Source of the DNA: Symsagittifera roscoffensis
Taxonomy: Eukaryota > Xenacoelomorpha > Acoela > Convolutidae
Reading direction: 5' to 3'
Length of the DNA: 64,000 nucleotides
Assembly: GCF_963678635.1 (NCBI RefSeq)
Contig: NC_087067.1
Span: forward strand, 9,471,716 to 9,535,715
Shown here piece after piece: positions 28,970-38,984 of the stretch. Numbering within the stretch: position 1 is the stretch's first letter; every line of letters begins with the position of its first letter. The position numbers and the translations under genes are program-made. Under the pieces are notes generated by a model, which was given only the letters and a program-made list of their open reading frames with translations, did not search any database and had not been told where the DNA came from.

Positions 28970-31789
28970 TCATAATTTCCTTGGATCCTTGACCTGTTGG
29001 CATGACAGGCACGCTGTTACCCATTTCTCACATGCCTTTTTCATTCCAGGCCACTCAAAGCGCTTCAGGATCCTCTGATACACTTTGTCGATCCCTTGAT
29101 GGCCCATCTGATCATGCGACCTGAACAATAGTTCTGTCTGATAGAGTTGCGGCAACACTATCGCGTTATATTTGTATAAAACCTTGTCTTCTTCTCTTCT
29201 CCTGCAAGCCACGATCCCGTCCTTGTTCAGATATAATCTCCCCTCCTTCTGCATGAAGTATTGTCTCAGGATCCTATAGCTGTCTTCTTCTAGGTCACCT
29301 TTGTCAGGTGCACCGTTTTCTATCCACCTTTTTAGGTTGCTTGTCATGCGATCATTTCTCTGCGCCCTTAGAAGGTCCGAGAGTCTGTATCTCGCCTTCA
29401 AGTACGTCTTCATGACCCTCATCTGACTATTCAGCTCGTTGGGCTGATGTGTGTCTTCTTCCATCTTAACGCACCAAATCTTCGCCAACGGTTGTGTTTC
29501 TTGCTGAAACGGTTGAAGATCAGTCCTGACTGCCTCTTTCTGTGGCAATAAGCTCATCGACCGCTTTGATACTGCTATTGTTTCTAAGTCATCCGCTGCG
29601 TTGTCAAAGACTCTTTCGCTTGGTATTAGGTAGCGATCACTGTCAGGATCCTGGTACACTTCTCTGTCCAGGTCCCTTGCCCGAGTTTCCACTAGTAGCG
29701 TGTGTATCGCTAGTTCTGACAGTTCTGATCCCGAGGTCGAATTCCTGTCGGAATAGGTATCCATTCCTGAGTTTCGGGAATCATCATCCGTCGAAGGTGT
29801 TGTGCTGGAGACTGCACGCTCCTCCAGATCATGTCTGTATTTCCTTCGCATCCATCTGAACTCCCCGGACAAAACCTTGTTCTCTAGGTCCTGTTTCTCA
29901 TCAGGAATTTTTTCGTCTATCTCGGACTCCCCGGACAAATTTCCTTGTCCCGGGTGTTGATCTTGTGATCGCTGGTTCTTCTCATCATCCTTCTCCCCGG
30001 ACAAATAGTCTTGCAGCAGATTTTGTTCTACAACTTCACCCTCTTTATCCCGGTTTACAAAGGTGACGGTTTTCTTTCGCTTGCTGCTCCCCTGTTCTTT
30101 CTGTCCGTAAGAAGTACTTGTTAAAATCTCCTGGGGTATTGAGGATACTAGTTGCTGAACTATTGTCCTACAATCCCTTTCGTTCTCTTCGTGTTGTCGT
30201 CTGGACGGCATGATCTTGACCTTCTCACTGACTGTTAGCGATGCCACTGCTGCTGTCCACTCGGGGTTATCTCTGGTCACTTCTCTTTCTAACAATCCAC
30301 CCAGCATCCGCATCACTTGGGGTGTGACTTGCACCGTTTTATCCAATAATGAGAGGCTGTTTATATTCATGCGAGAGAGTTCTTGCTGGACCAGGTTCGA
30401 GCGCAGCAACAGATCCAAGGGGGCCGGGTCCTCCTTTGACAGGATCTTTATCTCGGCTGCTCTCTCTACAGGTAACTCAGGATGCCCTGGAATTGGATGT
30501 CCAGACTTATCCAACCATCTCTTTAAGGGAAGCGCTTCATAAGTTTCTTTGTCCAGAAACGAGAATCCCTCTTTTATTTCCGCCTGATTGGCCTGCTTCT
30601 GCTCCAATCTTTCATAGAACTCAGTTTTCTTGCTGAGGCTGTCAGCATTCTGGTGTTTATCACGCATCCTATGTTCGATTATCATGTGGTAGCCATCCAG
30701 TCTTACTATCCATCTACCAATATAACTCTGATCCATCGAGTAGGTCTTCAACCAGGATAACGCTCTGTTGTCCACACGTAACTTGAAGGGAGCGCTCCCC
30801 AAGTATGCACGGTACTTCTCCACAAAGGTGACTACTGCAAACATTTCTGCTTTTGGTGCGCCATATTTCATCTCTGTGTCACTCAAGACTTTGCTGCCGT
30901 ATGCAATGGGACGGAGAACTGTTCTTCCGTTCCATTCTTGCTCTTGATGCAAGATTCCTGAGATGGCCACCACCGATGCGTCTGTAACGAGAACATACAT
31001 GCCCTTTTCTGTAGGCATGCCCAGCACTGGCGCTTCGCACAGTTCCCGCTTTATGTTCTCGAAAGCAACCTGTGCCTCATCGTTCCATTCGAACTTTTTC
31101 CCTTTGTTGCGCATCAGCTTCTGCATCGGGTACACCTTGTCCGCATATCCTTTAATGAATTCACGGTAATAATTGGCAAACCCCAGGAAGCTCATTAGCT
31201 GTGTGTCCGTCCTCGGAGCCTTCCATGTCAGCACAGCCTCTACTGCTTCTGGATCTGGCCTCACACCATGCCTGTCCACCATTCTTCCCAGGTACTTGAT
31301 CGAATCCCTAAGGATTTCACATTTCGATGGTTTGCATTTCAAGCCTGCTCTTTTCATACATCCGAAGACCTCATCGAGCCGATCAATGTGATCATCCAGG
31401 GTCGGTGTCGCTATGACTACATCATCCACGTAGCACATCAAGAGATTCCCGTACTTTTTGGTCACTCCTGTCAAAGCCTGAGCCATCAGCCTTTGAAAAG
31501 TTGCTGTTGCATTGCACAAGCCGAAGGGCATCCTCTTCCACTGGTACAACCCCAATTCGCACGCGAAACCGGTTTTCTCCCTATCCTTTTTCCGCAAGGG
31601 AACCTGCCAGAAGGCAGAACCTAAGTCCAATGTGGTGAAGAACTTGGCATCACCAAGTTTAGATAGGCTCTCGTCTATTCGCGGTATCGGGTACGCATCT
31701 TTTATCGTTACCGCGTTCAGGTAACGAAAGTGGCAACAAAATCTAAGCTGCCCCCTTTCTTTTTTGCCATTACTACTCCGCAAGCCCAT
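28970..31789 (-). pseudogene. pol: Pol segment 2: RT, RNase H, linker, integrase zinc domain
   Basis: 939-codon ORF. RT continues from about 31750 (AYPIPRIDESLSKLGDAKFF, DLGSAFWQVPL, MPFGLCNATATFQRL) with the catalytic YVDD at about 31420. RNase H follows (YVLVTDASVVAISGILHQ, APKAEMFAVV, RVDNRALSWL, HQNADSLSKK). Then comes a linker of about 330 residues, acidic and with three LSGE repeats, far longer than usual. The integrase zinc-binding HHCC domain ends the segment (FRSHDQMGHQGIDKVYQRIL, CEKWVTACLSCQQ). The frame ends at an in-frame TGA (28970-28972), exactly between the zinc domain and the catalytic core; integrase similarity resumes in the same frame after it. Confidence 0.9.
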
Positions 31790-32595
31790 GGCGATTTCGA
31801 GGGTTCTATCATGTCGTATTCAAGCAACATTTCTATTTCCGCTCGGCACGCTTCCGATTTATGTGGCGTCATTCGCCTTGCGCCTTCCCTATGGGGAACG
31901 GCGCCCTCTTCTAGTTCGATTTCGTGTTCGACGAAATTACAGCAATCGATGTCCGCCTTATGTTTTGAAAATACCTCGGCTTTCCGATTTAGGAGGTCCC
32001 GCAATTTTTCAAAATTTCCCTCACCTATTTTTCCTTTTAAATGTTCTATCTCTGGCAAAACCGGTTTGTCAGATTCTAGTTCGTATGACGAGGGGCGTTC
32101 CGGAAAATTCGAGCAGCTTGATAAGCCGTCGTCCGTTTCGGATTTCATTGAAAACAATTTATGAATAGATTTTAATTCATTAATCCTCTTTAAAATTTTA
32201 TCTTTATTGGCATGATAAGGACAGTCTTTCACATTATGTTTCTTCAAGTTTTGTGTCTCCTCATAGTCGGTCCTCATCGGCAAGGCGTAGCCAAGCTTCT
32301 TTCCACGCTGGATTGAAACCGTTGTGTCCAGTGTGTTCAACAACACACTGACACACAGTCCGTTTCGCGTTACCGAGAAGCTCCGGCCTAAAATCACCGA
32401 ACTCTGACTATATGGATTCGGTACTAAGCAAACCTGTTTACTATCACTCAACGAATTTAAATTTCTCATTCTAAAAATTGCTACTACAGCTTGTCCTGGT
32501 TTTAATCTTACTTTTCTATCCAAAAAAACTGGTACCTTATTTTCGTCTGTTATTATCCTATTAATTGGTCTCTTAACATACTTTCGGTCCGGGTA
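31717..32595 (-). pseudogene. pol: Pol segment 1: protease-RT connector and RT N-terminus
   Basis: Open frame from just after a TGA at 32596-32598 to TGA at 31717. It covers the connector (VFLDRKVRLKPGQAVVAIF, then CLVPNPYSQSSVILGRSFSV) and the start of RT (HKADIDCCNFVEHEIELEEG, EMLLEYDMIEPSKSPWACGV). The frame is lost at a G5 run near 31750-31755. RT similarity continues in the neighbouring frame (next entry), so a single-base length change in this G run breaks the gene or the assembly. Confidence 0.85.
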
Positions 32596-35500
32596 TCAGA
32601 CCGTTGTTCAAATCAATCATCACGTCGAAATTCCTGACAAAATCTCTGCCCGAGATGAACTGGTTGGCGTCGTCCAAATTCTCTACCACCAAGAAGCTCA
32701 TCCAAAGATCCCGTCCTCCCATGTGGAGAACCGTTATTGGTGTTCTTCCGGCTACGTAGATAGCTCCTCGATTGGCTGCAGCCAGTCGCAGATTCGTTGT
32801 TGGAATCAGATCTTCCCGCGTGAAGCCCATTCTTTCCCAAGTTTTTATCGGCATCACACTCACGACCGCTCCTGTGTCCAGAAGCCCTGTGACTCCGATT
32901 TTTGTTCCGTTGGTGTCGAGCAGATGTGCTGTCACATCTGCTTCATATCCAATGTGTACTGCGTCTTGTTCCATCATGGCGTCATGGCCTATCCTGCGGA
33001 CCTTGAGTTCCTCTTCTCCCAAATAGATCTGCCCTATTTGGTCATCATCTGTTGTTACATAAGTCCTGGTGTAGATACTGATCCCATCCACGTTCAGCAT
33101 CACTTGATACGGCCCATAGACTTCTAGGTAGCGTCCATGAAGTTTCTTCGTGCGAGGGCCACCCGTCGTTAGTAGTGCCCTCACAGCCCTCGACTCGGTG
33201 CGTGGCTCCATCTGCCTCAGATAGTCTGCATATGTGTCCAAATGCATCAAAGTGAACTCAGACGGTTCACTCAGATTTCTGATTACCTGATGCCCTGCCA
33301 CCGAGATTATCGACTGTATTTTACTTCCTTGCGGTGCCATACCGAACCTGTGACCAGAGATAACATTAAGTTTCATGCTCAAGCTGCTTGGTGCTTTTGC
33401 CTCTTCAACTTCCGTTGCTTCGAAGGCGTTCAATTGCTCCTGTAATTTTTCATTCTCCAGCTCGAGTTTCACCTTTTGTTCAATCTCTTTCGTCACTAGT
33501 TCCTGTTGTACTCTATTTATAGCATCCCTCGCAGCTGCCCTATAATCGATTTTGAAGTCATCGGCCGCAGTTGCTGGTTCTGGTTCACGTGCTTCCTCTG
33601 TTACCGCTTGCATCTTCTTTGCCACCAGCTCTTGAGGTTTATCCTTTCTGCGTGCCTCCGCTTCGCTCAAAAGTCGAGCCTTGCTGGCTTTCACTCCTGA
33701 CAAAGCTTCTTCATGTCTTGGATGCTTGATGTCTGCCACTGCATCCCAGAATTGCGGACAATCTGATTTAAAATGACCTTCCAAGTTACAAAAGAAACAC
33801 CTCGGGCCGACTTTCGCAATTACTCCTCTCATGAAATCCTCCTGGTCCAACTCTGACGCATCTTCGTCCTCGAGGCTAAAGCCTATTGCTTTCATGCCTT
33901 GCTTGTAAGCTGGGCATGCTGACACATGATGGTCTGTTGAACTGCAATTAGCACAAGAGCGTCTCTTGTCCATATCATCCCTCGGTTTGTACCAATTGTT
34001 CCCTTGGTTTGCTGGTCCGTTGTTAAAATTGCCATAATTGTTCTTGTAATATCCAGATCTCGAAGGAGGTTTCAACAATAGATACTCTTTTGATTTGAGC
34101 CTCAACTCCTCCGGTGTTGGCGTATTAGTAGATAGTGGTGTGTAATGCGTTGCTAGCATCGTACGAAGTTCGTCATTTTTCACACCATCGATGAATTTTG
34201 AGGCTACGGCCAGGTTCATCCTTCGGTTTGACTCATCCGGTTGGCTGCGTCTTCTCAGCATTTCCAAATGATCGAGAAACTTGTCTATTGTTTCATCTTC
34301 TCGTTGCCTCCGTTTCTCGAAGCGCATCATCGCCTGGTGCCCCTGCACCCCTGATCCGAAACGGTTTAACAAGATTTCGAAGATTTTCTCAGCAGTGTCA
34401 CGTTGATGTTGATACTGTTTCTTGGCCATGACACAGTTCAGGGCTGTCCCTTCTAAGTTGCTGGTGAGCGCGCTGCATTCCTGTCTCTCCGACAAGTCCT
34501 CTTCCTCGAAATGCAGCTTCATTACCTCTATCCAGGTATCAATACAGCCATCAGATTCGTCTTTGTAGCATCTTGGTTTCTTAAAGACTCTTCTGGACTT
34601 CTCACTGCGTTCATTGGTTCTTGATAACCTTGTCAGGAATGTCTCCAAAGACCTGTTTAGGGGTTCAAATGCTGTGGCCATTGCCGTAGCATCCCTTGAG
34701 TGTCCTGCTTGAGTGTCCTCACACCTCGTCGAAGGCTCTGTATGAGGTGCATCCCTGCAATCCGAATCGCCGTGAGTGTTTCCCTCTTGACCTACATGAC
34801 TCCTCTTCGGGCTTGCATGCCCCCTGTTGCCGGAATCACTTCTCCCAGTCGCATGTGTGCCTTGCGTTGGTCGTTCATTCGAGGTTTGTCTGTTCCCCGT
34901 TGAACTTGCTCTACTGTTCGGGCCCCATGCTGTATTACCCCTTGTGGCATAGCCTGATGAACTGCACCTGCCTCTAGTGGATCCATACGTCTTCCTCCTT
35001 TGATGTTCATTGAAGTTCACCCTCGGTTCCCTGCTTGGACCTCCCGAGTTCGGCTCTCCTTCTTTTGGTCCACTCTTGCTGCTTAGTAGCCCGTCCAACC
35101 TATCCATGATAGCCTGAGTTCGCCTCTCCATCATCGCGTCTATCTTTGTGTCAAGAGACCCAAGAGACTGCTCTTGCTGAATTCTTAATTTGTCCATGTC
35201 GGCTCTTAAGCGTAACTCCCTCTGTTCCGCCTCTCTTGTCATTCGCGACAAGTTCCTCGTCATATGTTCGTCCGTTCTTTCTTTCAAGCGTTTTTCGCTC
35301 CTGTCAACTTCTTGTCTGTTGCGGTTTATTTCTTCCCGCAGCCTTTCCCTCTCAATGTGAACTGCTCTTTCTAGTTCACTCATCCTTATCGACATCTGTT
35401 CATTTTGTTCTCCTAAACTGCCCACTATGTTGTTTAAGGCTTCCTCTAGTGCTGCCCCGTTATCCACGAGTGGCGTCACTAGTGGCGGTGTAACCCTGTC

Positions 35501-36364
35501 GGTCCCAGGTAACTTCGTGCTTGTCGAGATCCGGGCCTTGACTCTCTGCTTCAACGTCTTTTCATTATTTATTTCAGGATCCATTAACGCATTGCCGAGC
35601 CCTCTGGTTCTACTCTCTTCAGGTTGTGGCGCCGAACTTGTCCTAATCGCGAAGTCCTTTGACTGGCCCGGTGTGTTTGCCTCTCTGCTTATCGTTGTCA
35701 CTACACCAAATTTGTCCATGGTTCCAGTCTCTCTTCCGACGTGTGCCTCACTCTCCTGGATCGAACTATTGAGGCTGACTTGAGATCCAAAGTCCCCTTG
35801 CTCTTCTTCATCTTCCTCATCCTCATGGGACTCACCATCGTTTCCTGCTCCTCCTCCCATGCTGAATGGAAAGAAGTTTCCTAAGGTGTTCTTCATTCTT
35901 TCTGAGAACGATGACGACGTTGTTTGCTTCCCAGTTCCGCTTGCCATCATAGTGTTGTCTGTCGGAGATCTTCTAGTTGTCGCTACTTCAGTTGAGATGT
36001 CGGACAGTTCCGACATCTCCTCTCGATCCAATGTCCCGGTGGAAGTGGCAAAATCATGGCCTTGTTCTACCGGAGTAGATTCACTCGCCAGCCTTCTGCC
36101 TCTCCCTTCCAGTCCATTTACTCCCTGGTTGTCGTTCATGGTATGGTCCGTATTGACCTCCACTTCTAACAGTTCTCTTCGCTCTTCTGAGGTCTTCTGA
36201 CTTCTCGTTTCAACCATTCTGCCTGAAACCGTCTCCCCTTTATCGGACCGGGATCGCTTGATCCAATCCACAAAAGGATCGGTCATCGTTTTTCTTTGCT
36301 TTTCAGGTATGAATTTCCTAGAGCTATTACCTCGTTTTGGTATCCTTGACTTGTCTAGACTCAT
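32573..36364 (-). CDS. gag-pro: Gag-protease polyprotein
   Basis: Intact 1263-codon ORF. Residues ~1-300 are polar and acidic. Residues ~310-430 form a long coiled coil (ELERAVHIERERLREEINRN region). Residues ~598-740 are a gypsy capsid-type domain (CIDTWIEVMKLHFEEE..., FEKRRQREDETIDKFLDHLE). Two CCHC zinc knuckles follow: CANCSSTDHHVSAC at ~802 and CFFCNLEGHFKSDC at ~855. A retropepsin domain has LLDTGAVVSVMP at ~1161 and ISGRDFVRNFDVMIDL near the end. Gag assembles the particle and binds RNA; the DTGA aspartate cleaves the polyprotein. The ORF stops at 32573-32575, and the pol frame lies +1 and overlaps by about 23 bases. Expression of pol would need a +1 shift, unless this end is itself a lesion. 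Confidence 0.92.
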   Translation of the reverse strand: MSLDKSRIPKRGNSSRKFIPEKQRKTMTDPFVDWIKRSRSDKGETVSGRMVETRSQKTSEERRELLEVEVNTDHTMNDNQGVNGLEGRGRRLASESTPVEQGHDFATSTGTLDREEMSELSDISTEVATTRRSPTDNTMMASGTGKQTTSSSFSERMKNTLGNFFPFSMGGGAGNDGESHEDEEDEEEQGDFGSQVSLNSSIQESEAHVGRETGTMDKFGVVTTISREANTPGQSKDFAIRTSSAPQPEESRTRGLGNALMDPEINNEKTLKQRVKARISTSTKLPGTDRVTPPLVTPLVDNGAALEEALNNIVGSLGEQNEQMSIRMSELERAVHIERERLREEINRNRQEVDRSEKRLKERTDEHMTRNLSRMTREAEQRELRLRADMDKLRIQQEQSLGSLDTKIDAMMERRTQAIMDRLDGLLSSKSGPKEGEPNSGGPSREPRVNFNEHQRRKTYGSTRGRCSSSGYATRGNTAWGPNSRASSTGNRQTSNERPTQGTHATGRSDSGNRGHASPKRSHVGQEGNTHGDSDCRDAPHTEPSTRCEDTQAGHSRDATAMATAFEPLNRSLETFLTRLSRTNERSEKSRRVFKKPRCYKDESDGCIDTWIEVMKLHFEEEDLSERQECSALTSNLEGTALNCVMAKKQYQHQRDTAEKIFEILLNRFGSGVQGHQAMMRFEKRRQREDETIDKFLDHLEMLRRRSQPDESNRRMNLAVASKFIDGVKNDELRTMLATHYTPLSTNTPTPEELRLKSKEYLLLKPPSRSGYYKNNYGNFNNGPANQGNNWYKPRDDMDKRRSCANCSSTDHHVSACPAYKQGMKAIGFSLEDEDASELDQEDFMRGVIAKVGPRCFFCNLEGHFKSDCPQFWDAVADIKHPRHEEALSGVKASKARLLSEAEARRKDKPQELVAKKMQAVTEEAREPEPATAADDFKIDYRAAARDAINRVQQELVTKEIEQKVKLELENEKLQEQLNAFEATEVEEAKAPSSLSMKLNVISGHRFGMAPQGSKIQSIISVAGHQVIRNLSEPSEFTLMHLDTYADYLRQMEPRTESRAVRALLTTGGPRTKKLHGRYLEVYGPYQVMLNVDGISIYTRTYVTTDDDQIGQIYLGEEELKVRRIGHDAMMEQDAVHIGYEADVTAHLLDTNGTKIGVTGLLDTGAVVSVMPIKTWERMGFTREDLIPTTNLRLAAANRGAIYVAGRTPITVLHMGGRDLWMSFLVVENLDDANQFISGRDFVRNFDVMIDLNNGLIPGPKVC

Positions 36365-38984
36365 TCTCTATTTGTCACTTTCCTATGCCTACTCTTGACT
36401 CAATTGCTAGAGACCTTATAGTTTTATTAACAATAATAATGACACAACACAATAAATTTCACCAGATTCTATTAAATAGTGACCACGAATCCCTGTGTTG
36501 TCAGAGTACAGTTTGTATAAAATTTATTCACACTAACCGATTATCGGTCCAAAGATCTGGAAACTAGCACAATATGATGTTATCAGTCAATTTAAAAGAT
36601 AGTGTATTCACTACCCAATCAAGCACAGCTTACGTTGATTTAAAATCAAAAACAAAAATATATGTTGACACAATATGAATTTTTATATAAAAAAACGTAT
36701 GTGTCTTGTACTCTTAGTCGGTCGCAGTACAATAGTCGAACCTGTCTTTTAAAGAAAAAGCTTTCCCTGCTTGGTGCTGCACCAAACAGACAAAACTTTG
36801 AAGGCAGTAATTTTCTCAAGTGGGCGTCTATTGCACCCACCGAGTACTGTGTTACCTATCTGCCTTCGGACTGCCCGAGCTAGACCTACTAAAATCCTCA
36901 GGGCAGTCACTTTTCCCAAAAACTTATTATGCTTCAATCCACACCAATGAGTCACGCTCTTTTTAATTTAGACTTAGTGTCGCGAATATCCGAGTTCGGA
37001 CCTGTTTTGTATTAGTCTGGTTCTTTTTGAAAGGCAAGTTACCAGTGCAGTCACTGATACCTAGCCTGTGTATTAATAACCTAATACCTCTCGCTTTTTA
37101 GTCTTTCTTTATTCACCTAAGTCCCTAATAAAATAATACCCCTCCGGATTGGCACAAATAGGACCCTTCCGGACTGTCAGAATATAGACCCCTCCGGATT
37201 GGGACCCCTCCGAGTTAGTTAATAGTAGACCCCTCCGGATTTGGACCCCTCCGAATTAGCAACTATAAGACCCCTCCGGATTCGGACCCCTCCGGTTTTG
37301 TGGAAAGTAGACCCCTCCGGATTCGGAGCCCTTAGCTCTGTCAAAGTAGCTTTTCGTAGTTTTCTTAATTTCAGCTTATACCCCTCCGGATACGTTCTCC
37401 GATGCTTTTATGCTGTTTGAATTAACTGGGAAGGGTATAGGGTCCTTTCCTAGACCCCTCCGGATTGAAGTTAAGGCACTTATTTGACAATTCACACTAA
37501 CGGTGAAGGGTCTTATCACTTGCCTAATTTCGACTCTATTATGGTTGTCTTGTGCCTTCAGCCCTCCCTTTTTGTCTAGAACTGTCCTAAGTTACTTAGT
37601 TCAATCGCTATCAACTTTTGGTAGGGGTATAAGGGTTTTTCAGAAAAATTTATAAAACGTGAAGGGTGTACCCCTCCGGATTTGTGTAATTTGCTAAAAA
37701 CAATCTCAAAAAATTTTCTCGCTCGTTTTTCCGGGAAATTTCCCGATCCTGTCAGTAAGCTCAGCTAATCTCTGATCTATTGGTACCAAGATCAACTCGA
37801 TATGCCCTGTAGTTCCAAAGTTATTAACCAAAACGTCTTTTTTGTGAACTCAAAAAATTTCTCACTTATAGGTTCCACCTAACTTTTTCCGCAATTCTGT
37901 TCCTTTCGACCTAAAAATTATTGATCCGAGCTCAGAAGGCCTATACTCTTCTAGTTCAATGCAAAAGACCCGATCTAAAACGCTTTTGTAGAAAAAATTT
38001 GCGAAAAACTATGCCACCTGGACCCCTCCGGATTGATGAATCCACCAAATCAAACACGTTATGTTCGATTTCTCTGCAACCCGGAAGGCTTTCGGGTAGC
38101 GGGTTTTAAAACTCGTAGATTCACTAGTGGACGTTGTCCGAACAACTATTTTTACTGTCCTAACTCAAAGATTTCAAAAAATTTTCTGATTTTATAGTGT
38201 TTCTTACTATCAAAAAATGGGAAAATTTGGTTTTTGGTACCAAACTAGTTCCAACCACTTCCGAACTAAAATTAACCGGTTCTACTTATTACAGTAGTGC
38301 AGTTACGATGTAACACAATAACTTAGCGCTTTTTTCCGTTTCAAAAAATATCGATGTCTCAAAAATTGCGACTTGTGGGGGGATCAAAATATCGCTATTT
38401 TGACCCTAAAAACCGGTCTGTTTTCGTTGTTTTTCACTGAAAAACGATATAAGACTATTAATATAGGCTATATAAGTACTAATATTAGTAATACTATACC
38501 CCTCCGGGTTTGTTTATTATCCGAATTAAGGTGCTTAACTCGGATATTCGCAGTTCGGTGAAGGGTCACTACAGTGCAGCACTGTCGAGCCCCCCACCGA
38601 TTACTATCTTACTTTTTGTACCAAAAGGGATACAAAACTTGTTAACGATACCCAACAGTCGATTGTTGTTGTCGTTGAGCCCCTTCTTGTTGCTCCTTGT
38701 ACTGCTTGCCGGATCGGTCTTCACCCAGGACCCTTCCGAATTGAGCGCAAATCAGCTGACCCTTCCGGATTGAGCGCAATTTATCATTAACGTGCTTAAA
38801 TGCTCAAATAACCCTACAGTACAAGCCTCACAAACGGGCTACAAAATTGATCGTAACAATCCTGACTGATATAAATGCCTGTAACAACAATATATCTATC
38901 AACAACAAACGGGGGGGGGGTTGAATCACATCTTGTCTGGGGGGATGATTTCTACTGATTTTTTACTTTTTTTTACTGTTTTTG
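36365..38984 (-). other. Retrotransposon 5' leader with CCCCTCCGGAT motifs
   Basis: 2.6 kb without a long ORF between the 5' LTR and the gag ATG. It holds about 16 copies of a (GA)CCCCTCCGGATT-type motif on the plus strand. Nine lie within 37141-37320 at spacings of 15-26 bases. Others are near 37380, 37455, 37673, 38023, 38500, 38729 and 38760. GGTGAAGGGTC-type strings (about 37502, 37660, 38560) are interspersed; the complementary GACCCTTC/CCCTTCACC occurs in the LTR. It probably holds packaging, dimerisation or translation signals. A G10 tract lies at about 38911. Confidence 0.7.
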
